A DNA stretch of 64,000 nt from Candidatus Nanohaloarchaea archaeon (lineage in GTDB: Archaea; Nanohalarchaeota; Nanosalinia; Nanosalinales; Nanosalinaceae), in NCBI GenBank assembly GCA_014297435.1, contig JACOQA010000001.1, positions 124,001 to 188,000 on the forward strand, written 5' to 3'. The notes under the pieces were generated by a model that did not search any database, was not told where the DNA came from, and saw only the letters and a program-made list of their open reading frames with translations. The position numbers were made by a program, and so were the translations under genes. Shown in pieces: positions 49,876 to 58,101 of this stretch (its first letter is position 1; each line of letters starts with the position of its first letter).

Positions 49876-51168
49876 CTAGAGTCCCATCTTCTTCATCATG
49901 TCCTGCATCCCGCCACGCTTCATGGATCCTTTATCGAACTTGTCGACCATATTCTTTGTTTGACGGAAGTGCTTGATCAACTCGTTTACCTGCTGTTCGG
50001 AAGTCCCGGAACCAATAGCGATTCTCTCTTTTCTATCCCTGTCAATCATAGAAGGATCTGCCATCTCTTCTTTAGTCATCGAGTCCATAATGATCGAGTA
50101 TTCGGAGACTTTTTCTTCCGTAATATCTGCGATGTTGTCAGGCATCTGGTTTCCTCCGAAAGGAAGCTGCTGCATCATCTCCTCCATCATTCCCGAGTCG
50201 GTAACGGATTCGATCTGTGATTTGAAGTCCTGCAACGTGAACTCGCCCTCGAGTATTTCTTCTGGATCCGTATCAAGCTGCTCTACTTTTTCAAGCAATG
50301 ATTCAAGGTCTGGTTGACCTATCATGTCCGAGACAAAGTCCACAGGATCGTAGACTTCAAGGTCTTCAGGTCTCTCGCCTGTACCGATAAACTGTACGGA
50401 GGCGTCAGAGTTAGAACATGCGACAAGTGCGCCACCACCTTTAGCGCTGGAATCCATTTTTGTAACGATCACGCCGTTTAAACCAACGGCTGCATCAAAG
50501 TTCTCAGCCTGTGTCTTCGCTGACTGACCTATGTCAGCAGGAATAACAAGCATCTTTTCATCCGGATCAAACACCGAATCGATATCCGCTAATTCCTGTT
50601 TTAAATCATCGTTCAACGAGTTTCGTCCTGCGGAGTCAACTATTGTTACATCGGCATCTGTTTCTTCAATTCCATTTTCTACAACTTTTACAGGGTCTTC
50701 TGCTTCTTTCTCACCGTAGAACTCGACATCTATATCTTCCGCGAGCTGTTTTAACTGGTCAAAAGCTGCAGGACGGTCCGTGTCAGCACAGATCAGAGCT
50801 GGTTTTAAACCTCTCTTCCTGTAGAAGTCAGCAAGTTTCCCAGCGGTTGTAGTCTTACCTGCGCCGTAGAGACCGCATAGAAGAATGTTTTTGGGTTCAA
50901 CTTCGATCTCTGCTTCTTCTCCAAGAAGTTCCTCAAGCTTCGAGTAAACTATTTCGAGCACGTGTTCTTTCCTGGTTAGTCCTGAAGGAAGTTCGTCCTC
51001 TAAAGCTTCTTCCCTTATTTCATCGCTTAAGTCCGATACTAGTGAAACATCTACGTCTGCTTTTATCAGGTCTCTTTGTATATCTTTTACGAGCTGTTCT
51101 ACGGCTTCCTCGTCCGCAACGCTTTTGCCTGAGAACTTCTGAACCGACTCCTTGATTTTGTCAAACAT
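49876..51168 (-). CDS. srp54: Signal recognition particle 54 kDa protein
   Basis: 430 aa. The NG GTPase domain has LLCGLYGAGKTTTAGKLA (G1), DTDRPAAFDQL, DSAGR (G3) and TKMDSSAKGGG (G4). The C-terminal M domain is Met-rich (GMMEEMMQQLPFGG; KRGGMQDMMKKMGL) and binds signal sequences and 7S RNA. It delivers nascent membrane and secreted proteins to FtsY. GTTAAAACGG about 28 nt upstream suggests a leaderless mRNA. The 7S RNA gene is not in this window as far as I can see. Confidence 0.97.
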   Translation of the reverse strand: MFDKIKESVQKFSGKSVADEEAVEQLVKDIQRDLIKADVDVSLVSDLSDEIREEALEDELPSGLTRKEHVLEIVYSKLEELLGEEAEIEVEPKNILLCGLYGAGKTTTAGKLADFYRKRGLKPALICADTDRPAAFDQLKQLAEDIDVEFYGEKEAEDPVKVVENGIEETDADVTIVDSAGRNSLNDDLKQELADIDSVFDPDEKMLVIPADIGQSAKTQAENFDAAVGLNGVIVTKMDSSAKGGGALVACSNSDASVQFIGTGERPEDLEVYDPVDFVSDMIGQPDLESLLEKVEQLDTDPEEILEGEFTLQDFKSQIESVTDSGMMEEMMQQLPFGGNQMPDNIADITEEKVSEYSIIMDSMTKEEMADPSMIDRDRKERIAIGSGTSEQQVNELIKHFRQTKNMVDKFDKGSMKRGGMQDMMKKMGL

Positions 51169-51204
51169 ACTCGGGATAACGGGTCCAACCGTTTTAACTC
51201 TTCG

Positions 51205-51543
51205 TTATGGACCGATGTTCCAGTACTTGAATACAACGAAGGAAAAAAGCATTCCCAGGAAGAAAGTTCCTACAGAAAAATAAAGTGAGGACATGAAGTT
51301 TTCCCCAGAGAAAGCGGCGTAGGCAAATCCTCCGATAAGGAATGTGAAACCGGTGACAAGAGGGTTTAGAAGTGTTCCAAGCCCTCCGAGAACCCCCATC
51401 TTGGTTCTGAGGTTGAACATTATCCATGTAATAATCAGTAAGGTGGCAAAGGCGGTTGCCAGTCCCGATTGTTCGTAGACATGGTATGCTCCGAGTCCTC
51501 CGAGAACCCCGATACCTAGTATGAGTAGTTTTTGGTTGTCCAT
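51205..51543 (-). CDS. Small four-helix membrane protein
   Basis: 112 aa, not recognised. Hydrophobic helices lie at about residues 5-20 (LLILGIGVLGGLGAY), 27-45 (LATAFATLLIITWIMFNL), 50-78 (GVLGGLGTLLNPLVTGFTFL) and 86-107 (LYFSVGTFFLGMLFSFVVF). VLGGLG appears twice, suggesting an internal duplication of a two-helix unit. It lies directly upstream of srp54 on the same strand. Confidence 0.6.
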   Translation of the reverse strand: MDNQKLLILGIGVLGGLGAYHVYEQSGLATAFATLLIITWIMFNLRTKMGVLGGLGTLLNPLVTGFTFLIGGFAYAAFSGENFMSSLYFSVGTFFLGMLFSFVVFKYWNIGP

Positions 51544-51597
51544 AACAGTTCCGGGTTTTCAAAGGGTTAAAAGAGTTTCATGCCTTTCTGTTGTTGT

Positions 51598-52389
51598 ATG
51601 TACCCCCTCAGAAGAGTTGAGGATGAAAACCTCTATTACTACGAATCGAATCAGGACTCAGACTTAACTCTCATCTTTACTCCTGGAGGCTTTAACCCTG
51701 AGATTTGGAGGCATCAGGTCAAATACTTTTCTAGAAAGATACATACTATCAGCTTCCAGCCTACCAGCAACAACAGAGGTTTTGAGGGCGAAAAGAGAGC
51801 TCTTGCAAACGTACTAAAACAGGATCAAGTTGAAAACGCGGTTCTCGTATCGAACGTACTAGGCAATCCTGTGATTCAGTCGTTTGAGGACAGGGAGAAC
51901 GTGATGGCGACAGTCTTCACTGGTATGTTAAAGAACTATTCTCTTCCTACCCGGCTTTATTCGATGGGGTCGAAGTTCCTTGGGGCAGAACCCAAGCTCT
52001 TCAAGAAGATGTTTTTCTCAAGCTACGCGGATTACAAGGTTGTGAAACAGTTCTTGAGGGATGCAGAGTTCCCTTCATATGAGATCTTCAAGAGCTTTGC
52101 TAAAGAGTACGATATTAGGACTCCGGTGAAACCTAATCTAGTGATTCATTCCGAGGAGGATCGCTTCTCATCACTTGAAAGAGTGAAAAAACTGGAGAAT
52201 AACTCTACCTCGTTAATAAAGCGTTCGGGGACGTTCAGCTTCTATGAAAAACCTCAAGAGTACAACAAAGCGTTGAACGATTTCCTCGTTAGTGTAGATG
52301 AACGGATTGAGGAAAGAAAGATTTATGAATCGAAAAAAAGGAATCGTTCGCTTTCAGAGTTCGACAAAAAGGTGAAGGCAAAAAGATGA
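51598..52389 (+). CDS. Alpha/beta-hydrolase-fold protein lacking the catalytic serine
   Basis: 263 aa. An oxyanion-type turn (LIFTPGGFNPEIWRHQVKYF) and the late acid strand (PNLVIHSEEDRFSSLERVKKL) match the alpha/beta hydrolase fold. At the nucleophile elbow the sequence is LVSNVLGNPV, where G-x-S-x-G is expected, with Val in the serine position. The C-terminal FSFYEKPQEYNKALNDFL resembles GHFxxxExPxxF without the histidine. It is therefore probably a non-enzymatic relative. GTTAAAAGAG about 26 nt before ATG 51598 supports that start. It overlaps the next gene by 4 nt. Confidence 0.65.
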   Translation: MYPLRRVEDENLYYYESNQDSDLTLIFTPGGFNPEIWRHQVKYFSRKIHTISFQPTSNNRGFEGEKRALANVLKQDQVENAVLVSNVLGNPVIQSFEDRENVMATVFTGMLKNYSLPTRLYSMGSKFLGAEPKLFKKMFFSSYADYKVVKQFLRDAEFPSYEIFKSFAKEYDIRTPVKPNLVIHSEEDRFSSLERVKKLENNSTSLIKRSGTFSFYEKPQEYNKALNDFLVSVDERIEERKIYESKKRNRSLSEFDKKVKAKR

Positions 52390-52925
52390 TCGCAGGCATA
52401 ATACTTTCGGAAACAGACAAGGAAAAGGTCCATATAGCTTTTCTTGGAGATGAAAAGACGGAAACTCTTTCACTAAAGGACAACGAGAAGATTGTGGAGA
52501 AACTGAAAAAAGAGGAGCCTGATATTGTTGCTGTTGACGCAGACACCGAGCACGGTGAGGATGAATTCTCGGAAAGAGAGGAGGAGCTGAAGGAGGAAGG
52601 TTACAACTTTACTCCTGCCTCTGCAGAGAAAAGAAAGGTCAAGAGACTACAAGGATTGAAAGCGATTCTAAGAAGGGATATGGAGATGCCGCCTGAGTTC
52701 ATCCGGTTTGATCCGTTCATTTCGGCGAGAGAATTGGCTTTAGAGGACGAAAGAGGTCTTGAATCATTGGGTATAGAGACTGAAGGCATTAAATCTGATC
52801 GGCAGTTTGATGCGATGCTTGGAGCGGTTACTGCCCGTTTCTATGATCAGAGTCAGTTCAGGGATCTAGGTGTTATAGTGCCCGGAGAACATGAGGAAGA
52901 CGAAGATACTGATGAACGGGCATAA
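52386..52925 (+). CDS. Putative RNase-H-fold protein (DUF429-like)
   Basis: 179 aa. The opening strand MIAGIILSETDKEKVHIAFL and the acidic EPDIVAVDADTEHGEDE, plus a late helix with SDRQFDAMLGAVTARFY, recall DUF429-type predicted nucleases of the RNase H fold. In those, Asp residues at such places bind metal. The assignment is tentative. It is translationally coupled (ATGA) to the hydrolase-like protein. Confidence 0.45.
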   Translation: MIAGIILSETDKEKVHIAFLGDEKTETLSLKDNEKIVEKLKKEEPDIVAVDADTEHGEDEFSEREEELKEEGYNFTPASAEKRKVKRLQGLKAILRRDMEMPPEFIRFDPFISARELALEDERGLESLGIETEGIKSDRQFDAMLGAVTARFYDQSQFRDLGVIVPGEHEEDEDTDERA

Positions 52926-52971
52926 CAGTTAAAAAGATTTTACGAGCTTTAAGTGAATACAGGTCTTCAAA

Positions 52972-53316
52972 ATGGGAATGGAAAAATTCTACAGGACGGT
53001 CAGGCAGAAGTTCGGAGTTGAAAAGGAACAGATAAAGGAAGAGATGAAGGATGAGATCACTGAAGAACTTCGACAGGAGTTCGCACAGGAGATTTCCTAC
53101 ATCGAAGCTCAGATGAAAGAATACGAACAGTTCGTAGCCGAAGTCAACCACATGCTCTCCAAGATGAGAAAAGAGAGAGTAAGAGCTGGAGGAAACGGGG
53201 ATAAACAGATCAAAATGGATGAGTTTGATCAGGATCTTGAGCCGCTGAAGAACAAGCTTCAGGAGCTCGAAGAATCGATGCAAAAAAGGCTGGACGAACA
53301 GAAAGCCTACAGCTAA
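52972..53316 (+). CDS. Hypothetical coiled-coil protein
   Basis: 114 aa, not recognised. It is almost entirely charged helix, with heptad-like spacing (EEMKDEITEELRQEFAQEIS; LEPLKNKLQELEESMQKRL) and a Gly-rich break (RAGGNGDKQ). It is probably a coiled-coil dimer or scaffold. It converges on ftsY with a 15-nt gap. Confidence 0.5.
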   Translation: MGMEKFYRTVRQKFGVEKEQIKEEMKDEITEELRQEFAQEISYIEAQMKEYEQFVAEVNHMLSKMRKERVRAGGNGDKQIKMDEFDQDLEPLKNKLQELEESMQKRLDEQKAYS

Positions 53317-53331
53317 ATTTCTATCTTTTTC

Positions 53332-54213
53332 CTACTCAAGTATTTCTTCCACGAACTCTTCTTTATTAAACATCTCTAAATCTTCGTAACCCTGTCCATC
53401 TCCTATGTACGCAACAGGTTTTCCTGAGCGTTGTGAGATAGATATTATTGCGCCGCCATTCTCATCAACATCCATCTTGGTAACTATTACAGCGTCGAAC
53501 ATTCCCTCATAGGCTTCGGCCTGCTCAAGTACATCATTTCCTGCGAGCGCATCGACAACCAGAAAGGTTATATCTGGATCGTTGACGTCGATCATTTTTT
53601 CCAACTCGTCCATGAGATTTCTGTTGGAGTGTGAACGTCCTGCCGTATCAACTAACGCAACTTTATCCTCTTTCTCCGCGTGCTCCACAGTATCGTAGCC
53701 TACAGCCGCAGGATCGGACTCATACTCGTGAGAAACCACGTCTATTCCTAGGTTTTCGCCGTGCTCATCTAACTGTTCGATCGATGCAGCTCTAAACGTG
53801 TCTCCGGCACCCATCACAACATCCTGGTCGAGCTGTGATGCGAGCTTAGCCAAGGTGGTTGTCTTTCCTGAGCCGTTGAAACCTATGAGAAATACCGTGG
53901 CTGGATCTTCTGCATCCGCAATCTCTTTTTCAAGGTTGAAGGAATCGTCCAGAAGTTCAATTAAAGTTTCTTTAACCGTCTCATTCACTCTTTCCTCTGC
54001 ACCCATTCTCTTAACGTTTGTTCCAAGAAGCTGATCTCTTAGCTCGTCTTCTATTGCTTCGGCAGCTTCTAGAGAGACATTGTTCTGCAGAAGCTTCAAC
54101 CTGAGTTCTTCAAGTAGAGGTTCTAGTGTTTCTTCATCCAGCTCTTTTTCAGCCACCGCAGATTTAACATTCTCCGAGAAATCCTTCACCGAGTCTTTGA
54201 ACTTGTCCAACAT
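53332..54213 (-). CDS. ftsY: Signal recognition particle receptor FtsY
   Basis: 293 aa. GTPase motifs are FLIGFNGSGKTTTLAKLA (G1), GDTFRAASIEQL (G2), DTAGRSHSNRNLMDEL (G3), TKMDVDENGGA (G4) and the ending YIGDGQGYEDL. The N-terminal acidic A domain of longer FtsY proteins is reduced to a short KFKDSVKDFSENV-like helix. It receives SRP-ribosome complexes at the membrane. A TATA box (about 54258-54270) and GAGGGAG site give it its own promoter inside the ribosomal cluster. Confidence 0.97.
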   Translation of the reverse strand: MLDKFKDSVKDFSENVKSAVAEKELDEETLEPLLEELRLKLLQNNVSLEAAEAIEDELRDQLLGTNVKRMGAEERVNETVKETLIELLDDSFNLEKEIADAEDPATVFLIGFNGSGKTTTLAKLASQLDQDVVMGAGDTFRAASIEQLDEHGENLGIDVVSHEYESDPAAVGYDTVEHAEKEDKVALVDTAGRSHSNRNLMDELEKMIDVNDPDITFLVVDALAGNDVLEQAEAYEGMFDAVIVTKMDVDENGGAIISISQRSGKPVAYIGDGQGYEDLEMFNKEEFVEEILE

Positions 54214-54448
54214 ATTATTTTTACTCCCTCACAACTAGAAACGAATGATGAAGAATTATTAAAATAGGACTAGTCTTACCGAACCGAGTTATTCTCTGCC
54301 GAATCAGCTAATCTCGAGATCTATTCTACGTGTTTCAAAGGTATCTAACTACCCAATCCAGCACGGTCCTCGAGTATTAAGTCGCATTCACTTTCTATCA
54401 TATGCCAGTCTTCTGATAATTCAGAATATGAGAGATTAAAAATGAGGA
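54214..54448 (-). promoter_or_regulatory. ftsY promoter region; remainder unexplained
   Basis: On the minus strand TATTTTAATAATTC (54258-54270) is a TATA candidate, and GAGGGAG precedes the ftsY ATG. The remaining 170 nt (54275-54448) contain no open frame that I trust, no tRNA and no clear C/D-box spacing, which is odd in this tight operon region. Confidence 0.45.
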
Positions 54449-54868
54449 CTATTGTTCAGCAGCGCCTTCACGTGCTTCCTGTATCTGCTGCTGGATCTCT
54501 TGCATCTGGGACTGGAGCTCCTGCATCGTCGAGTTCAGATCCTCTCTAGTCTCGACTAGTTCTTTTCTTCTTCCATCCAAGATTTCTTCAGCATCTTCAG
54601 TATCTCTCTTCTCGAAGGCTTCTCCGCCAATATTCGTGACGATCTTTGAGTTCTCCTTCAGTTCTCCTACTACAAAGGCGCCTGAACCTATAGGAACCAA
54701 AATCTCGGATCCTTCTTCCTGGTCTTCAAGCTGGTTTACAGCATCAATAGTTTCGTTCATCTCGTCTATATTATCTTCTACTTGGTCGATGAACCCCTGT
54801 ACCTGTTCTAGCTGTTGCTGGATCTGCTGGTACTTCTGCATCGACTGCTGTACATCTTCATCTGGCAT
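54449..54868 (-). CDS. pfdA: Prefoldin subunit alpha
   Basis: 139 aa. Two long helices flank the double beta-hairpin region (ILVPIGSGAFVVGELKE and KIVTNIGGEAFEKRDTEDA) that defines the alpha subunit. The helices are strongly heptad-patterned (QKYQQIQQQLEQVQGFIDQV). It assembles with two-fold excess of beta (8.8 kb) into the hexameric holdase. It lies 7 nt behind eL20. Confidence 0.95.
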   Translation of the reverse strand: MPDEDVQQSMQKYQQIQQQLEQVQGFIDQVEDNIDEMNETIDAVNQLEDQEEGSEILVPIGSGAFVVGELKENSKIVTNIGGEAFEKRDTEDAEEILDGRRKELVETREDLNSTMQELQSQMQEIQQQIQEAREGAAEQ

Positions 54869-54875
54869 AGAAAAA

Positions 54876-55052
54876 TCACTCTACCTCTACTTCTTCGATA
54901 GAGATTTTTCCTCTTCCAATGCCGTGCTCGGAGCCCAGCTCTGATAGTACTTGGTCTTTGGCTTGTTTCTCTGACTCTGCGTCTACCTGTCTTTCGAATC
55001 CGTGGTTACCTCTTCCGAGCTCGATTTCTCCTGAGATGCTGTAAGTTGTCAT
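54876..55052 (-). CDS. rpl18a: Ribosomal protein eL20 (L18a/LX)
   Basis: 58 aa, the normal length of archaeal LX. The family begins MTTYSISGEIELGRGNHGFE and includes SEKQAKDQVLSELGSEHG; it ends with the acidic strand KISIEEVEVE. It is a 50S protein found with prefoldin alpha and ftsY in many archaea, as here. ATG 55052 gives the family start; a longer frame exists upstream. Confidence 0.9.
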   Translation of the reverse strand: MTTYSISGEIELGRGNHGFERQVDAESEKQAKDQVLSELGSEHGIGRGKISIEEVEVE

Positions 55053-55217
55053 ACCCGAATTCTCGCGTCTCAACTTTTTAAACCCACCGAAACGGTTTAC
55101 TACACTTGGACTAGTTCAGTTTACTGCTCTCTCCAGACTCATAAAACTGTGATCGGTTCACTCTATGAGGTCGTTCTAAAACTTCACGATACTCCTTTGA
55201 TAATCTAAATTCTCAAA

Positions 55218-55862
55218 TCACTCATGATCTTCCATAACACGATCAATACGTCCGATCTCAGGACCTGTCGTATCATGACCTATTAGAATCAGAGAATCGT
55301 TTCCGACAGCTCCCGAACCTACGAAAGGAGAACCTGTGTTGATTGTTCCGATATCTATATCCTCAACCTGTAAGATTTCCTTGATCTTCTCGGCATCTTC
55401 TTCTGAAGCGTCCCTGTGAAGTACTGCACCCCTCGAGTTCGCTATACCGCAGACTCCCGGGTTAGGGATTCCTGCAACTTTTCTTGTTATGACGGGTACA
55501 TCGAGCGCTTCCGAGATCTTGGTCTTCTCGTGCTCAAGTTCAGGGGAGATTACCGCACCTTTATCATTAGCTAGAACAACGTTTCCTAGAGCTGATTCGA
55601 CCGAGTCGATTACTTCGTAGTTTATGTCTGCTTCCTCTAGTTTTTCTTCTTCGTATTCTTTGATTGATTCAGGAACTAGTAGGCAGTTAGAGTTTCCTGC
55701 GGTAAACAGTCCTACGAGGTTGGTTCCGGCTATTCTTGTCTCTACCTGTTTCTCCGGCAGATCTTCTTCCTCAAACTCTCGAGCTTTCACTGCGTATTCG
55801 TTGGTTAACGTCAGGTAGAATCCTGTGTTGATGTCTCCTTTGTAGTTGTATTTCTGTATCAA
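55218..55862 (-). CDS. eif6: Translation initiation factor aIF6
   Basis: 214 aa. The repeated alpha/beta units of IF6 show as NTGFYLTLTNEYAVK, RIAGTNLVGLFTAGNSNCLL, GNVVLANDKGAVISPELEHE, VAGIPNPGVCGIANSRGAVL and GTINTGSPFVGSGAVGND. It binds the large subunit and prevents premature joining; SBDS (4.3 kb) helps its release. The best start is TTG 55862 (giving MIQKYNYKG), with a GAGGTT site before it. Upstream, eL39 is co-directional. Confidence 0.93.
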   Translation of the reverse strand: MIQKYNYKGDINTGFYLTLTNEYAVKAREFEEEDLPEKQVETRIAGTNLVGLFTAGNSNCLLVPESIKEYEEEKLEEADINYEVIDSVESALGNVVLANDKGAVISPELEHEKTKISEALDVPVITRKVAGIPNPGVCGIANSRGAVLHRDASEEDAEKIKEILQVEDIDIGTINTGSPFVGSGAVGNDSLILIGHDTTGPEIGRIDRVMEDHE

Positions 55863-55910
55863 AACGGTTGAACCTCGTAGAACAAATAAATTGGAGAGTA
55901 AAAAATGATT

Positions 55911-56084
55911 TTACTCGTCTGTGTCGCCGCTTCTCCAGTGGCGGGACTTTCTTGGCTTGATAGACTTCTGTCTTGCCTTGTCCATTCCGAACGCTTTGAG
56001 TGAAACCCAGCGTGGTGCGGATTTGGCTGATTTGTTTGCTTTAGCTAGACGCTTCTTCTTTCCTTTCGACTTGTTTGAACTCAT
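55911..56084 (-). CDS. rpl39e: Ribosomal protein eL39
   Basis: 57 aa, identified by translation of the minus strand: MSSNKSKGKKKRLAKANKSA, the PRWVSLKAFGM core and the diagnostic ending RHWRSGDTDE. It is a small basic protein at the peptide exit tunnel. It lies between PDCD5 and aIF6; the usual eL31 gene of this cluster does not follow it. Confidence 0.93.
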   Translation of the reverse strand: MSSNKSKGKKKRLAKANKSAKSAPRWVSLKAFGMDKARQKSIKPRKSRHWRSGDTDE

Positions 56085-56096
56085 AGTATCTTCTTT

Positions 56097-56417
56097 TCAC
56101 CTTCTGAATTTTATATCTGATTCGTCTTTGTCGTCTTGAATCTGTTTAAGGATCTGTTTCATCCTTTCGTCCGTGACCTTGCTTATCCGACCTTTCTCGC
56201 CGAGCATCGTTATCTGCCGTGCAACAGACAATGCCAGATCTTCTTTAACAGCCTTGATGTTTGAAAGCCTGTCTTTCGCATCACTTGTCATATATTTCCT
56301 GGCTCGAGACCAGACCTGTTGTTTCTGCTGTTCTGCTGCTTCTTCACGAGCTTCTTCCTGTCCCTGAAGTTCCTTCCTCTTCTGTTCTCTCAGTTCTTCA
56401 AGCTCGTCGTCATCCAT
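56097..56417 (-). CDS. PDCD5-family DNA-binding protein
   Basis: 106 aa. Core helices are AREEAAEQQKQQVWSRARKY, MTSDAKDRLSNIKAVKEDLA and SVARQITMLGEKGRISKVTD, matching archaeal PDCD5/TFAR19 homologues. It is proposed to bind nucleic acid, with an acidic helix first and a basic, flexible C-terminus (SDIKFRR). It sits between eS19 and eL39, a conserved arrangement. Confidence 0.92.
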   Translation of the reverse strand: MDDDELEELREQKRKELQGQEEAREEAAEQQKQQVWSRARKYMTSDAKDRLSNIKAVKEDLALSVARQITMLGEKGRISKVTDERMKQILKQIQDDKDESDIKFRR

Positions 56418-56423
56418 CGTACT

Positions 56424-56831
56424 TTATTCGACGGTGTTAGCCCTTGCGTCCAGGAAGCTCTTTCCTTTCTCCGTGATCTTCCGACCTTCTCCTTCTTCCT
56501 CTTCAACAAGTCCTGCGTCTTCAAGGTTCTGGAGAGCTGTACGGATTACTTTCCCGGATGCCTTCGAATGATGCTCCGGTGCGTGACCGTTGTTCTTGTT
56601 TGTGCCGTAGATAGTTCTAAGCTTTGAAACGCCTAGAGGTCCTTCCATATAGATTCTTCTTAGGATCGCGGCACTTCTAATGTAGTACCAGTTTTCCTGC
56701 TGTGGAGGTTTCTCCTTTCCAACTCCTGTCTTTACGTAGTCGGTCCAGTCAGGTTCTTCAAACTCTTCTTCAAGATCTTTTGCAGCTTCCTTGATCAGGG
56801 GCTCTGCTTTTACGTCATAAGCCGTAGTCAT
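56424..56831 (-). CDS. rps19e: Ribosomal protein eS19
   Basis: 135 aa. Family segments are TAYDVKAEPLIKEAAKDL, WTDYVKTGVGKEKPP, NWYYIRSAAILRRIYMEGPL, HHSKASGKVIRTALQNLEDA and the winged-helix end. It is a 30S head protein and first gene of the operon. ATG 56831 lies about 26 nt behind a TTTAAAAG box. An ATG six bases earlier is also possible. Confidence 0.95.
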   Translation of the reverse strand: MTTAYDVKAEPLIKEAAKDLEEEFEEPDWTDYVKTGVGKEKPPQQENWYYIRSAAILRRIYMEGPLGVSKLRTIYGTNKNNGHAPEHHSKASGKVIRTALQNLEDAGLVEEEEGEGRKITEKGKSFLDARANTVE

Positions 56832-56879
56832 ACACATTCAATCTAAAGATAAACTTTTAAATGTGGGAACAGAAGGCAG

Positions 56880-58058
56880 TTAGATCTCGATCATCTCATG
56901 TCTGGCAATTAGAAATAACAGAACTGAGCCGCCCACAACAACTGTAACCCCTAAAACTGAAAGCGCCTGTGTTACCGAGTAGACATCTGAGATTAATCCT
57001 ATGCCTGGCATGAGAGCTGCTTGCAGAAGCCTTCCTACCAAGCTCTGTGTCGAGAGTATGGTGGAACGGTTCTCTGAATCAACAATTTTGTTGATGTAAT
57101 CGGATATAACTGGCTTTGAGAATCCTCGTACGAACTGCTGTAGGAAGACAAAGCCGAAGGCGAAGATAAAGACGAAGCTTGACATTAAAGCCAAGCTAGC
57201 GGTTAAAAAGAACATAAGGCTGACGAGTGATAGCGTCATTCCAAGTCTATCCTCTATGGCATGAGCGTACTTTGAAGCTCCTGCGGAAACTACGTTAAAA
57301 CCTGCAAATATTAAACCAAATGAAGCAACCTGCAGACCCGTAAGCTTGAAATAGGGCTGGTAAAGCCAGAAAGCTGTCTGCAGAGATGCATAGATAAACG
57401 CTCCATAAAGGATCAAAAGTCTTAGATCTTTTGTTCTTGCGACCTCGTTAACTATAGCTTTTAGACCCTTGGTCTCTTCATCGCCCAAATCCTTGTGGTG
57501 TTTCGGCTCCTTTAACGTGTAGGCTACAGGTATCATCGCAGCAATCACAGGTAACTGGGCGTAGAAAGTCCATCGAAGATTAAATTCTCCTATAAACCCT
57601 CCCAATATTGCGGCAGCCGCAGCCGTTATCATGTAGTAGGAGGTGGAACGACCCCATCTCTCCTTGTAAGTATCTTCCTCTCCAAGCTCGACCAGAGTAT
57701 CGTAGAACATAGCTGTGTCCGCACCTGAAACAAGTGAGACTCCTATTGCCCAGATAATCTCGGCCACAAGAAACTCTAGGAAGCCCTGACCAATTGCGTA
57801 GACCCCCATTCCGAGAGTGGCAAACATCGAAGCCGCCACTAAAGTGTTTTTCCTTCCATAGATATCAGCGATGTAGCCAGAAGGCACTTCAAGCATAATA
57901 ACTGAAATGGCAAAGAGCGCCTGTAGAACCATGACTTCGAACATGGAGAGACCGTTCTGCTTCCAGAAGAGAACAATAATAGGTGTCATCAGTAGAGCGC
58001 CGTAAAGCGCTCTGAATATGTAGAGCTTAGGAATATTTGACTCCAGTTCCGCGGTCAT
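56880..58058 (-). CDS. MFS-type transporter
   Basis: 392 aa with about 12 hydrophobic helices. The MFS loop 2-3 signature appears as GYIADIYGRKNTLVAA. A long cytoplasmic loop (LKEPKHHKDLGDEETKGLK) separates the halves. It is a drug- or metabolite-type antiporter by general similarity; the substrate is unknown. Its start faces the following minus-strand gene, with no clear operon partner. Confidence 0.88.
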   Translation of the reverse strand: MTAELESNIPKLYIFRALYGALLMTPIIVLFWKQNGLSMFEVMVLQALFAISVIMLEVPSGYIADIYGRKNTLVAASMFATLGMGVYAIGQGFLEFLVAEIIWAIGVSLVSGADTAMFYDTLVELGEEDTYKERWGRSTSYYMITAAAAAILGGFIGEFNLRWTFYAQLPVIAAMIPVAYTLKEPKHHKDLGDEETKGLKAIVNEVARTKDLRLLILYGAFIYASLQTAFWLYQPYFKLTGLQVASFGLIFAGFNVVSAGASKYAHAIEDRLGMTLSLVSLMFFLTASLALMSSFVFIFAFGFVFLQQFVRGFSKPVISDYINKIVDSENRSTILSTQSLVGRLLQAALMPGIGLISDVYSVTQALSVLGVTVVVGGSVLLFLIARHEMIEI

Positions 58059-58101
58059 TCAATTGAAATTTAGTAGGAGGGGAAAATAAAAAGAGAGGGC
58101 T

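Noticed and set aside
54246-54252. ATGATGA resembling a C box of a C/D RNA
   Set aside because: The nearest plausible D box is about 165 nt away, too far for a normal C/D guide RNA.
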